From assembly GCA_023666425.1 (NCBI GenBank), contig JAMPCA010000007.1, positions 1-64,000 on the forward strand: 64,000 nt of DNA. The letters run 5' to 3'. This DNA is from Muribaculaceae bacterium. Lineage in GTDB: Bacteria > Bacillota > Clostridia > Lachnospirales > Lachnospiraceae. Under the pieces are notes generated by a model. It had not been told where the DNA came from and made no database searches. It saw only the letters and a program-made list of their open reading frames with translations. Both the position numbers and the translations under genes were made by a program. How positions within the stretch are numbered: the stretch's first letter is position 1; the number at the start of each line of letters is the position of its first letter. Below, piece after piece: positions 34,555 through 42,306 of the stretch.

Positions 34555-34659
34555 TTATCAGTCCTTTTTCGTTTTGTGATTTTATCATAGCATCTTTTTC
34601 TTGCAAATTCAACAAGCATATAGCTTTGAAATTCGAAGGTTCTTTCTGACGTTTCTGCC

Positions 34660-35646
34660 CTAACGAATGCAGGCATAAACCACATAGGCCGCGTACAGCG
34701 CCACCATCACAAAGCCCTCCGGCTTGTTGATCTGTTTCTTGGTCGCAGCAAATATCCATACCAGAACACTAAAGACAATCAGCACACAAATGTCCACGAT
34801 ATTTTCCGTGAGAAATGCAATCGGGCTGATGGCAGAAGCAATTCCAAGCACCATGAGAATATTGAATATGTTAGAACCGATAGCATTTCCGAGCGCCATA
34901 TCGACCTCATTTTTGCGGGCGGCAACCATGGAGGTCACAAGCTCCGGCAGAGAGGTGCCAACAGATACAATCGTAAGCCCCACCAGCGTCTGGCTCATGC
35001 CGAAGGTCACTGCGATATTGCTGGCGCTGCTGACTACCACGTCTCCGCCGATGGCGATTCCCGCTACACCCAGAACAATAAAAAATATGCTTTTGGGGAG
35101 AGACAAAAGCTTCGCGGCATCCTCCTCCGCAGCGTCTTTTTCCTTTGCCGCCCCTGCCCTGCTCGCCGCCAGCGCCTTGCGAATCATATAAACGATAAAG
35201 CCAATGAAACAAACCAGAAGAATGGCTCCGTCTAAATGTCCGAGACTCATCGGTCCCATAAATCCCAGTACCAGCAGAAGAATCGCGCAGATTACGGAAA
35301 ACGGAATATCCCGGCGCACCACCTCCCGCTGCACCAGCACCGGTGTCAGAAGCGCGCAGGCGCCGATTACCACCATGAGGTTAAAAACATTCGAGCCCAC
35401 CGCGTTGCTGACAGCCAGTGCATTGTTATTGCTGATGGAGGCCGTGACGGACACCGAAGTTTCCGGCAGGGAGGTTCCCATGGCCACAATAGTGAGTCCG
35501 ATGATGATTGAGGGGACGTGGAATCTTTTTGCAATGCTGGAGCTTCCCTCCACAAAGCAGTCCGCTCCCTTGATCAGAAGCACAAAGCCAATGATTAGAA
35601 ATACGATAGCAAGCGGTAGTGGACAGGTTTCCATAAATTCAGTCAT
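34660..35646 (-). CDS. CaCA-family cation antiporter (YrbG-like)
   Basis: A 328-residue, ten-helix exchanger with the two inverted alpha-repeats typical of the Ca2+/cation antiporter superfamily: GLTIVAMGTSLPETSVSV with NAVGSNVFN, and GLTIVSVGTSLPELVTSM with NAIGSNIFN. A charged cytoplasmic loop (residues ~155-185, AAKEKDAAEEDAAK) divides the halves. The acidic residues in both GTSLPE motifs bind the ion. It begins 27 bp after mntP with AAGGAG and shares the manganese riboswitch leader, which suggests export of Mn2+ or Ca2+ in exchange for H+ or Na+. Confidence 0.93.
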   Translation of the reverse strand: MTEFMETCPLPLAIVFLIIGFVLLIKGADCFVEGSSSIAKRFHVPSIIIGLTIVAMGTSLPETSVSVTASISNNNALAVSNAVGSNVFNLMVVIGACALLTPVLVQREVVRRDIPFSVICAILLLVLGFMGPMSLGHLDGAILLVCFIGFIVYMIRKALAASRAGAAKEKDAAEEDAAKLLSLPKSIFFIVLGVAGIAIGGDVVVSSASNIAVTFGMSQTLVGLTIVSVGTSLPELVTSMVAARKNEVDMALGNAIGSNIFNILMVLGIASAISPIAFLTENIVDICVLIVFSVLVWIFAATKKQINKPEGFVMVALYAAYVVYACIR

Positions 35647-35672
35647 AATGTTTTCTCCTTTTCTTTTTTATT

Positions 35673-36251
35673 TTATCCAAGAATTCCAAGATGCTCCAAC
35701 AGTATCTTAAGCCCAATCAGTATGAGTATGATGCCCCCGGAGATTTCCGCCCTTTTTTTGTAGCGGGTTCCGAAAAAATTCCCGACAATCACGCCAACGA
35801 TTGAGAGGGCAAAGGTTGTGCAGCCGATAATCGCAATGGCCTCGAGAATCGGCGTATCCAAAAAGGCGAAGGTGATTCCCACGGCCAGGGCATCGATACT
35901 GGTCGCAATGGCGAGCAAAAGCAACTCTTTGTGGTCTAATGGCTGATCCTTCGGTCCCGAATCGATCTCCTCCTTTTCCCGCAGCGCCTCCGCAATCATC
36001 TTGCCGCCGATGAAGGCGAGGAGCACAAAGGCAACCCAGTGGTCGATGGAAGTGATGTACTTCTGAAACCGGATTCCCAAAAGCCAGCCAAGCATTGGCA
36101 TGAGCGCCTGAAAGCCTCCGAAGTACAAGCCGATGACCACCGCCTGCTTTTTGTTGACCTTTTCCATTGCCAGACCCTTGCAGACCGAGACTGCGAACGC
36201 GTCCATGGACAGTCCCACTCCGATCAAAAACAATTCAATAAATATGCCCAT
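35673..36251 (-). CDS. mntP: Manganese exporter MntP
   Basis: A 192-residue, six-helix protein of the MntP (DUF204/YebN) family. It has GVGLSMDAFAVSVCKGLA in helix 1 and ATSIDALAVGITFAFL in helix 4, the paired Asp-containing motifs needed for Mn2+ transport, and FGTRYKKRAEISGGIILI near the end. It removes excess Mn2+ from the cytoplasm. It lies directly behind a yybP-ykoY riboswitch that senses Mn2+, in agreement with the assignment. Full length, AAAGGACAGAGT before the ATG. Confidence 0.96.
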   Translation of the reverse strand: MGIFIELFLIGVGLSMDAFAVSVCKGLAMEKVNKKQAVVIGLYFGGFQALMPMLGWLLGIRFQKYITSIDHWVAFVLLAFIGGKMIAEALREKEEIDSGPKDQPLDHKELLLLAIATSIDALAVGITFAFLDTPILEAIAIIGCTTFALSIVGVIVGNFFGTRYKKRAEISGGIILILIGLKILLEHLGILG

Positions 36252-36289
36252 ACTCTGTCCTTTCTTTGTCTGCCATACCGTCGGCGGTT

Positions 36290-36474
36290 CTGTAATAAAA
36301 AAGACTCATATATGTACGATGCCGATTCCCGGCGTATGTACATACATGAGTCTCATTCTTTAATGCTTGCCAGATCTGATACAGACCGAGGTTGTTGACA
36401 AGCAACACATCCGTGCGAACTACTCCCCCACATAAGGTATGGCGCGCTTCTAACGAGCGCTTTGTTGTTCAGGT
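36290..36474 (-). promoter_or_regulatory. yybP-ykoY manganese riboswitch upstream of mntP
   Basis: The minus-strand leader carries GGGGGAGTAG (the near-invariant GGGGAGUAG loop) and then GTCAACA about 30 nt later, the two conserved blocks of the yybP-ykoY aptamer. A long terminator hairpin follows before mntP. The motif activates Mn2+ exporters when Mn2+ is high by preventing termination. Confidence 0.88.
36303..36352 (-). terminator. Expression-platform terminator of the manganese riboswitch
   Basis: GACTCAT-A-TATGTAC (36303-36317) pairs with GTACATA-C-ATGAGTC (36338-36352) with one mismatch, with an inner GCCG/CGGC stem. The minus strand continues TTTTTTAT. Confidence 0.88.
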
Positions 36475-36480
36475 AGGATT

Positions 36481-36510
36481 ACTATAGCAGAGACCGATAT
36501 GGTTAGTCAA
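36481..36510 (-). promoter_or_regulatory. Promoter of the riboswitch-mntP-antiporter transcript
   Basis: TTGACT (plus 36505-36510) and TATAGT (plus 36481-36486) are 18 bp apart on the minus strand, ahead of the aptamer. Confidence 0.7.
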
Positions 36511-36519
36511 CACAAACTT

Positions 36520-37170
36520 TTATTTTTCTGCGCTCTCCTCCCAAATAATATTGTACTCTGTGCCTGCAAGCGCCCCGATGCGGTCTACATAGTTTTCTAT
36601 CAGCTTTTTGGCTCTCGCCTGCGCCTGCTCCAGCAAGGCCGTATTGTTCTCTATGCTGACCTTCATATTTTCCTGCGCCTCATCAACGGCCTGCGTCTGC
36701 TCCTCTGCTGTAATCGGATTTTTATTAAACCAGGAATCGTCTGACGAGATATAGCTGTTCTGGTCTATCAGCGCCACCTCGCACTCCCCTATGATTTCGC
36801 CCCCGGGAATGGTAATGTGTACGTCCGCCCCGTCCATGGACAGCTTTACCTTAGACATGTCAATGCCGATCCTTGCAACTCCCGTGTATTCAATCCAGAG
36901 CGTTCTGTCCTTTTCACCTATATGGGAAAGTCCGGTACCTTTCTCCTTATGAAGCTTTGCAACATTATGATAATGGCATTCCAGTGTGGCAAGCTTACAA
37001 ATGGACTGAATCTGCGACAAATCCGGCTCACTGTTTCCCTGCGTATACCCGGATTCCTCCTGCTGCCCTTCGCTCTGCCCCACATCTGCGGCATCCGTTT
37101 TCCCACCGCACGCGCACAACAAAAGCACGAAAATGCAACATAAAACAGAGGCCGATATTCTTTTCCTCAT
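36520..37170 (-). CDS. DUF4230-type lipoprotein
   Basis: The 216-residue protein has a lipoprotein signal, VLCCIFVLLLCACGG, with the lipidated Cys near residue 21, then an acidic Gln/Glu-rich linker. The remainder (ICKLATLECHYHNVAKL, ARIGIDMSKVKLSMDGADVHITIPGGEI) is the DUF4230 fold. The C-terminal helix (ALLEQAQARAKKLIENYVDRIG) is rich in Ala/Gln. It faces the cell exterior. DUF4230 has no known function. It starts 11 bp after a second DUF4230 gene, with AGGGGTG upstream, so the two form an operon. Confidence 0.85.
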   Translation of the reverse strand: MRKRISASVLCCIFVLLLCACGGKTDAADVGQSEGQQEESGYTQGNSEPDLSQIQSICKLATLECHYHNVAKLHKEKGTGLSHIGEKDRTLWIEYTGVARIGIDMSKVKLSMDGADVHITIPGGEIIGECEVALIDQNSYISSDDSWFNKNPITAEEQTQAVDEAQENMKVSIENNTALLEQAQARAKKLIENYVDRIGALAGTEYNIIWEESAEK

Positions 37171-37181
37171 GCGTACACCCC

Positions 37182-37817
37182 TTAATTGATATTTACCTGG
37201 TATTCATTGTCAATCTGCTCTATCCACGGCTCTACCCATGCGCGGACAGATGAAATTGCATTTTCTCTTGCGAGCTTAAGCAATTCCTCCTCATACGCCG
37301 CTCTCTGCTGTATATCACTTTTACACAGTTCATACGCCTCGTGGGAAATGGTCTCATCTTCATATTTTTTATCTGTAAAAATATATTCCATGGAGCCAAA
37401 ATCTACGGTTGTTTTCTGAATCGTACAGTCGGGGAGCGTGAGATTGACCACCTTGTTCTCATCACTTATGTCAATTTGTATCTTACTGAAATCAATGCCA
37501 GCCGTCACCGAGCCCTCATATGCCACATAGTATTTCGGCGTCACGCCATCCTCCTCATATGCCCGGGCAATGGCGTTGTAGGTATAATCAATCACGGACA
37601 ACTCGCTGATTTCAAAAATATCCTCCAGATCCGCTCTTGTGACTACGGCAACCTTTCCCTCCGTCCCGATTACCACATCACCAACCGACTCTTTCGCCCT
37701 GCCGAGAGCGGACTGTGAAAATGTTTTGATCCCGATGCCTGCTGCAATCCCCAAAACCGCTGCCAGCAGGATATACTTTGCAATTTTCTTTTTCTGCAAA
37801 TTCTCTGACTTTCTCAT
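37182..37817 (-). CDS. DUF4230-type membrane-anchored protein
   Basis: The 211-residue protein has an N-terminal membrane anchor (IAKYILLAAVLGIAAGIGI) and an external DUF4230 domain with VTRADLEDIFEISELSVIDYTY, AGIDFSKIQIDISDENKVVNLTLP and a C-terminal helix ending WIEQIDNEYQVNIN. It shares the GIDxSKxxx...xxTxP pattern with the lipoprotein encoded 11 bp downstream, so the two arose by duplication. The ribosome site is weak (AAAGAAA). The operon role is unknown. Confidence 0.83.
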   Translation of the reverse strand: MRKSENLQKKKIAKYILLAAVLGIAAGIGIKTFSQSALGRAKESVGDVVIGTEGKVAVVTRADLEDIFEISELSVIDYTYNAIARAYEEDGVTPKYYVAYEGSVTAGIDFSKIQIDISDENKVVNLTLPDCTIQKTTVDFGSMEYIFTDKKYEDETISHEAYELCKSDIQQRAAYEEELLKLARENAISSVRAWVEPWIEQIDNEYQVNIN

Positions 37818-37886
37818 TTTCTTTGAAATACCGCATTTTCTCTGCTAATTGTGAAAATACATATCATCCTACTTTCTTTCAAAAAT

Positions 37887-37915
37887 ATTATACTGAGAAT
37901 ATCCCCCTTTTTCAA
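37887..37915 (-). promoter_or_regulatory. Promoter of the DUF4230 pair
   Basis: TTGAAA (plus 37910-37915) and TATAAT (plus 37887-37892) are 17 bp apart on the minus strand, 70 bp before the first start codon. Confidence 0.75.
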
Positions 37916-38008
37916 TCTAATTTTCAAACTTTAAATGAGAAAGGGCTGTCGCTTTCTGCGATTTGTGGTAAAATACTCATAACTTAATTTAATCAGGAGG
38001 TTATTATT

Positions 38009-38353
38009 ATGCCCTTTATCAATTCAAAAATCAGCACACCGCTCTCCAAAGTTCAGGAGACTGCCATCAAAGAACAGCTTGGAAAGGCCATCGAGCTCAT
38101 TCCGGGCAAATCCGAGAGCTGGCTCATGGTCGGCTTTGAGCCTGAGAGCTCGCTCTATTTCCGCGGGGATAACTCCCAGCCCATCGCCTTTGTGGAGGTC
38201 AGTGTCTATGGCGCGGAGAACCCGGACGCATTTTCCAGCCTCACCGGCAAAATCTGTGATATCTATGCAGAGGTTCTGGGAATCGCCAGGGATCACATCT
38301 ATGTCAAGTATCAGGCTGTGGACAACTGGGGCTGGAACGGTTCCAACTTCTAA
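38009..38353 (+). CDS. MIF-like tautomerase
   Basis: The 114-residue protein is a homologue of macrophage migration inhibitory factor and phenylpyruvate tautomerase. It starts MPFINSKIS, so initiator Met removal would expose the catalytic Pro. It has MVGFEPESSLYFRGDNSQP in the central part, matching the MIF loop, and ends YVKYQAVDNWGWNGSNF, aligned with MIF's ...NVGWNNSTFA. These trimeric enzymes tautomerise phenylpyruvate-like keto acids; physiological roles in bacteria are unclear, and secretion is not evident here. CAGGAGG precedes the ATG, and a perfect terminator follows within 3 bp of the stop, so the gene is alone. Confidence 0.93.
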   Translation: MPFINSKISTPLSKVQETAIKEQLGKAIELIPGKSESWLMVGFEPESSLYFRGDNSQPIAFVEVSVYGAENPDAFSSLTGKICDIYAEVLGIARDHIYVKYQAVDNWGWNGSNF

Positions 38354-38355
38354 CC

Positions 38356-38390
38356 AAAAGGCGTTCTGCATAATCTGCAGAACGCCTTTT
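38356..38390 (+). terminator. Terminator after the MIF-like gene
   Basis: AAAAGGCGTTCTGCA and TGCAGAACGCCTTTT form a perfect 15-bp stem with a five-base loop, then TTCTAT. The A-run on the 5' side means it can also act for the minus-strand surface operon. Confidence 0.92.
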
Positions 38391-38472
38391 TCTATGATTA
38401 CTCCCCTAACAGAATGACTTTTTCTATCATTGCTCCTCTGACAAAACATCTTTTCTATTATTGTTCCCCTAC
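38378..38472. repeat. Three degenerate tandem copies of a 32-bp unit at the end of the fusion gene
   Basis: Copies at 38378-38409, 38410-38441 and 38442-38472 (plus strand) share CTTTTTCTAT-ATT-CTCC-CT. On the minus strand each copy holds a -GEQ-stop-like string: the first contains the real C-terminus (VGEQ, stop), the second SEEQ-stop, the third LGE-stop. The third copy merges into the terminator stem. Confidence 0.8.
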
Positions 38473-39795
38473 CCGCAGGGCATGCACGACAAAACGGTTT
38501 CCCGTCGTGGAGCAGGTCGAGAGAGTCACTACCAGATCGTCCTTCGTCGCTGTCACTCCCGTATCACGCAGGGACAGACCGTACAGCGAATCCAAAAAGG
38601 CCGCAAATTCCTCGTCCGGGGCAAAGGGTACCGCATAGATTGCACTGTCCTGCGGCACATGCTCGTAGGCAAAGATGCGGTAGCGATAAGCCGCTTCCTC
38701 CGTGAGAATCTGAAAATACTGGTGATCCCCATAATACTCATCCTGCAGATAATAATAGCGAAGTTTTCCAAACATGCTCAGATTGCGCATATTATGTCCA
38801 TACACAATCGTGTGACTGTCTGAAAAATCCGGGGTATTCTTTCCCTCCACGAAGATGCATCCCGCAGTTGCATGCGTTCCGTCTAAGGCCGTCCGCAGAT
38901 AGGTGGCGTCATCGCCGGAATAGAGGATCGGATAGCTGATATCCTCATTCTCAAAGCACAGCCAGCCCACCACGTCCGCATTTTCAGCCTTAAGGCCTGC
39001 AAAGTCTACCTCCGCGCACACCTCCCAGTCCGGCGCCGCCTCTGTCTGCTCCTGCACGGTTGTCAGCCCGTCATTCGCATTCGCCGCCGTATTGTGGGAG
39101 ACATATTCCCGGTCGAGCGTTTCATAAAGGTCATTCGATTTACTGTAGTTCCTCTGCATGACGAAAAGCCAGCCCCCTGCTCCCAGCACCAGCACGGCTC
39201 CCACTAAGAGAAACATCACCGCCAGACTTGGACTTTTACCCCTGCCCGGATTTCTGTTCTTCTTAACCCTTCCGCTCTTTTCCTTCGGCTCGTCCTTGTC
39301 CTTCGCCATGGCGTGCAGCAAAGCCGCCATCATTCGAAGAACCACTGCCAGCGCTAAAAGCGCAATCAGCGTCATTCTGCCGGAGGTCGTGGAAAGGATC
39401 CCACAGAGCACTCCCAGCCGCGGAATGGTGAAGGTCACAATGCCCAAAAGCCTGCTGTAGCGCACCGGGGACAGATCAGGCTCCGCATTCGCGTCTCCCT
39501 TCGTAATGAAATTCTGGCCGTCGGGATTGTTCTCCGTCACCCGGTGGGTAATCACCTCCGAGCCGTCCACCCCGCTGGAATAGGCAATCACATCCCCCAC
39601 CGCCACCGATGCGGGCTGCGCCGACTTCACATAGACCAGACTTCCCACAGAAATTGCGGGTTCCATGCTTCCACTGATAATATGATAACTCTGATAGCCG
39701 AACACCCGCGGAACCGCTACGGGAATACACAAAATAATTACAACTGCCAGAATGAAATTACTGATTATGCCGACAGCCTTCGATAATCTCATCAT
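38458..39795 (-). CDS. Fusion of a SipW/ER-type signal peptidase with a class B sortase
   Basis: A 445-residue membrane protein with two enzyme modules. Residues ~1-135: TM helix ISNFILAVVIILCIPVAV, then SGSMEPAISVGSLVYV (Ser43), EVITHRV (His84) and TKGDAN (Asp101), the Ser-His-Asp layout of SipW/ER signal peptidases, not the Ser-Lys of LepB. A second TM helix is near 142-163. After a basic linker, a third TM (LAVMFLLVGAVLVLGAGGWLF, near 193-213) leads into a sortase: GWLCFENEDISYPIL, IVYGHNMRN (His334), VVTLSTCSTTGNRFVVHAL (Cys428, Arg434), the class B pattern. It is last in the surface-fibre operon, behind TasA/CalY-like genes with SipW-type signal peptides, so one enzyme could both cleave and anchor these substrates. 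Confidence 0.88.
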   Translation of the reverse strand: MMRLSKAVGIISNFILAVVIILCIPVAVPRVFGYQSYHIISGSMEPAISVGSLVYVKSAQPASVAVGDVIAYSSGVDGSEVITHRVTENNPDGQNFITKGDANAEPDLSPVRYSRLLGIVTFTIPRLGVLCGILSTTSGRMTLIALLALAVVLRMMAALLHAMAKDKDEPKEKSGRVKKNRNPGRGKSPSLAVMFLLVGAVLVLGAGGWLFVMQRNYSKSNDLYETLDREYVSHNTAANANDGLTTVQEQTEAAPDWEVCAEVDFAGLKAENADVVGWLCFENEDISYPILYSGDDATYLRTALDGTHATAGCIFVEGKNTPDFSDSHTIVYGHNMRNLSMFGKLRYYYLQDEYYGDHQYFQILTEEAAYRYRIFAYEHVPQDSAIYAVPFAPDEEFAAFLDSLYGLSLRDTGVTATKDDLVVTLSTCSTTGNRFVVHALRVGEQ

Positions 39796-39797
39796 TC

Positions 39798-40808
39798 TTA
39801 TCTTTCTCTCTTGCGGCTTTTAAAGCGGAAAAACAGTATCAGTGTAACGATAAATCCGACTGCCGCGACCACTCCGATGATAACCGGAAGCAGCATTCCA
39901 TTCTCCTTTGCCCTTGCAAGAGGTGCCGCAGAGGTTTTCGCTCCGGCATTGCCTGCCAAAGGTACTGCATTGTCCTCGATGGTATTGATCTCCAGCCCGC
40001 GTTCCTCCTCGCTGCCTCCCGCGTTCTCGATATCCACCACACTCGCTTCTCCGCCGTCTTCTAAAGCTTCTTCGCCGTTTCCGTTATTCCCATCGGCTCC
40101 ATTCTGTCCGTCAGCGGCGTTCCCGCCAGCCGCGCCATTCTCACCGTCTGTCTCTTCTCCATCGCCCGCACCCCCGTCACCGGGTTCTGCGACCGACGTA
40201 TCCTGCCCCGGCGTATATACGAAGCGGAATTCGTTCTCCGCCGCATTCTCCGAAAGCGTCCTTGTAATGTTGCGCTCCACCGGCACATATCCGTCCACAT
40301 ACATATAGGCAAGCACCGGCTCATCTCCTACATTTCCCGAATAGGTCTGACTGTCCGCCAGCTCGTTTCCCTGCTCGTCTACATAGGAGACTGTATAGGT
40401 CGTCATCTTCCCAAGGATTCCGTAAGCAATTACATAATCCTGGCTTTCCGCTACCGTAAAGGCAGCGTTTTTGGCTATCGTATTGTTATCGCGGCCGCTC
40501 AGGCGGATCCCCCGGACATAATACTTGCTGTCCGCCGCCACCGCCACTGTCCGCTGGGCGTTACAGCTCACATTGTCGCCATAGCTTAAGCCGGAAATGA
40601 CAATTTTGTTTTTCCCAACCGATATCTGCACCTTTGCGGGATGCTTTGAAGCAACACTGATTCCCGAGGCATTTTTTACCGTTCCCTGGTTCCCGGCATA
40701 GATGGTCACCGTGTAGGTGTAGGTATCTGCCAGGGCAATTGTCCGCCCCCCGAGAAAAAGTGAACACACCAAAACCGCACAGACCAGATATCTTCCCAAT
40801 CTCTTCAT
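39798..40808 (-). CDS. Membrane-anchored surface protein with a MucBP-like domain
   Basis: The 336-residue protein has a signal peptide ending near GGRTIALA, two beta-rich regions (YTYTVTIYAGNQGTVKN; then TTYTVSYVDEQGNELADSQ to VPVERNITRTL, resembling a MucBP/InlB-type repeat), and a low-complexity acidic Gly/Asn/Asp/Glu stalk at about residues 200-265. It ends with a C-terminal TM segment (LLPVIIGVVAAVGFIVTLILFF) and basic tail. No clear LPXTG is present before the TM, so it may simply be membrane-anchored. AGGGAGGAAT precedes the ATG. It lies 2 bp upstream of the signal peptidase-sortase fusion. Confidence 0.78.
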   Translation of the reverse strand: MKRLGRYLVCAVLVCSLFLGGRTIALADTYTYTVTIYAGNQGTVKNASGISVASKHPAKVQISVGKNKIVISGLSYGDNVSCNAQRTVAVAADSKYYVRGIRLSGRDNNTIAKNAAFTVAESQDYVIAYGILGKMTTYTVSYVDEQGNELADSQTYSGNVGDEPVLAYMYVDGYVPVERNITRTLSENAAENEFRFVYTPGQDTSVAEPGDGGAGDGEETDGENGAAGGNAADGQNGADGNNGNGEEALEDGGEASVVDIENAGGSEEERGLEINTIEDNAVPLAGNAGAKTSAAPLARAKENGMLLPVIIGVVAAVGFIVTLILFFRFKSRKRER

Positions 40809-40812
40809 GCCG

Positions 40813-41535
40813 CTATTCCTCCCTTTTTTTGTACACGCAGATCCCTACAAGCATTAGAATCACGCCAAGCCCCAGCGCAATCACCGCTCCGAGCGTCCAG
40901 ACGTCCCCCGTCTTGACCCCGGGCGTGTGGCTCGAATTGGAGCCGGGACGATCCGAAGGCGTCCCCGAAGCCCGTTCTACCGCAAAATTCATCTTGAGCT
41001 GTGCCAGTGTATCCTGATAGGCATTTCCCTGGCTCTCTCCGTCCAGCGCAATCAAAAGCTGCACCTCACCTGTCTCTCCGGCCTCAAGGCGGTCCAGATA
41101 AAAGAATTCATCCAAAGAATCTGTGACCTCATTTAAGCCCTCCCCGGCATCCGAATCCTTCTCTCCGCCGACGCTCTCACTGTCATAGAGAGGCGTCACG
41201 GTTCCGCTCTGGTCAGTGTAGGTCAGCCGATAGGTGTAGCCGCCGTTCTCCGCCACGCTCTGGGCATCCTCCAGGGAGGACAGCACCTCGTTGGACATAT
41301 ACCAGTCCGTCACAAAATCAGCATTATTCGCAATCCGAACCCGAAAATCCACGGAATCCCCGGGCTGCATCTCTGACACAGACACCGCAAGCTTTGAGGA
41401 AGAAAAGGAGCTTTTCAGACCGTTTCCGTCAAAGCTGACCGTCCCCGCCTCCGTGGTCGTCGTCTCCGCATAAGCCGTCACTCCCATGGAAAGAGTCAGC
41501 AGAGCCGCCGCAGCCATCATCCATACTTTCTTCAT
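40813..41535 (-). CDS. Cell-surface protein with TasA/CalY-like domain and VKTGD sorting signal
   Basis: A 240-residue exported protein: signal peptide MKKVWMMAAAALLTLSMGVT-AYA, a beta-sandwich domain (VSEMQPGDSVDFRVRIANNA, FYLDRLEAGETGEVQLLIAL) similar to camelysin/TasA-type proteins, a Ser/Pro-rich linker, and a C-terminal cell-wall sorting region HTPGVKTGDVWTLGAV followed by a hydrophobic helix and KKREE. VKTGD resembles the NPKTGD/xxKTGD variants seen in clostridial sortase substrates. It is the best candidate substrate for the adjacent class B sortase module. GGGAGG precedes the ATG; the next gene starts 4 bp after its stop. Confidence 0.78.
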   Translation of the reverse strand: MKKVWMMAAAALLTLSMGVTAYAETTTTEAGTVSFDGNGLKSSFSSSKLAVSVSEMQPGDSVDFRVRIANNADFVTDWYMSNEVLSSLEDAQSVAENGGYTYRLTYTDQSGTVTPLYDSESVGGEKDSDAGEGLNEVTDSLDEFFYLDRLEAGETGEVQLLIALDGESQGNAYQDTLAQLKMNFAVERASGTPSDRPGSNSSHTPGVKTGDVWTLGAVIALGLGVILMLVGICVYKKREE

Positions 41536-41548
41536 ACCCGTCCTCCCG

Positions 41549-42304
41549 TTATTGCAGGCTCAAAATGCCGCTGTCCGAAATATTTACATCCACGCCCCAC
41601 GCGCTTCGAATTGCCTCCTCGGCGTTGTGCGTCTGCACCGCATCCACCTCCGCCTCCACAATAAACTGCACGTCGTTGTAGAAATAGTCCTGCGTAGCCG
41701 TTGCCTTGCCGCTCCCATTTTTCTTTGCAATCATCGCATTTATGATGCTGTCGTCGATCGCCAGCGTATCGGTTAATGCCGCGCTGCTCTCCCCGGAGGC
41801 AAGCGGCCGGTTGTAATACAAAACCGTGCGCTCCGGCGTCGAGGCGGACGGGTCGATGATCCAGCCCTGATTCTCCAGAAAATGCAGGCGTATCGCCGCC
41901 GGATCCATATCTGTCCTTTTTTTCGTAGTCGCATTGCCGGAGGCATCACAATCCACCCAGTATTTTGTCACCGTCACCCGGACATACTCGTCGATCGTTC
42001 CGCTGTTTGTCACAGACAGAGCCTCCTCGTACTTTTTCCCGAAAGCCAGCTCCTCGTTCTCCCCAAGCATATGCTCTAAGAGCTTGCCGCTGCTCTGGCT
42101 CCACGCATCATCCTGATGGAGATAATCCCTCCAGCTTACCGCCGTCCCGTTCTCCACGAGGGACACGCCGATGGACTTAATATCCATCTGTGCCACATAA
42201 TCTTCACTGTAATAGGTGAGCGCCGCCCGGGCGCTGCCCGCCACACTGCCCGCCAGAAGCAGAACAGCCACACCAATCATAATCAGGGAAAGCTTCTTTT
42301 TCAT
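41549..42304 (-). CDS. Secreted TasA/CalY-like fibre protein
   Basis: The 251-residue protein has the signal MKKKLSLIMIGVAVLLLAG ending near ARAALTYYSEDYVAQ. The aromatic 'A-LTYYS' just after the cleavage region recalls the AYFTD-type context of SipW substrates. The mature part is a beta-rich domain with GKKYEEALSVTNSGTIDEYV and YVRVTVTKYW, and VIVEAEVDAVQTHNAEEAI-like C-terminal text ending AWGVDVNISDSGIL; AVQTHNAEEAI is a TasA-family-like segment. No anchor, so polymerisation or secretion. It starts 2 bp after the preceding gene's stop. Confidence 0.75.
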   Translation of the reverse strand: MKKKLSLIMIGVAVLLLAGSVAGSARAALTYYSEDYVAQMDIKSIGVSLVENGTAVSWRDYLHQDDAWSQSSGKLLEHMLGENEELAFGKKYEEALSVTNSGTIDEYVRVTVTKYWVDCDASGNATTKKRTDMDPAAIRLHFLENQGWIIDPSASTPERTVLYYNRPLASGESSAALTDTLAIDDSIINAMIAKKNGSGKATATQDYFYNDVQFIVEAEVDAVQTHNAEEAIRSAWGVDVNISDSGILSLQ

Positions 42305-42306
42305 AA

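Noticed and set aside
38378-38472. Insertion sequence or CRISPR remnant
   Set aside because: The 32-bp repeats are contiguous, with no spacers, no terminal inverted repeats and no transposase nearby; they are better explained as gene-end duplication.
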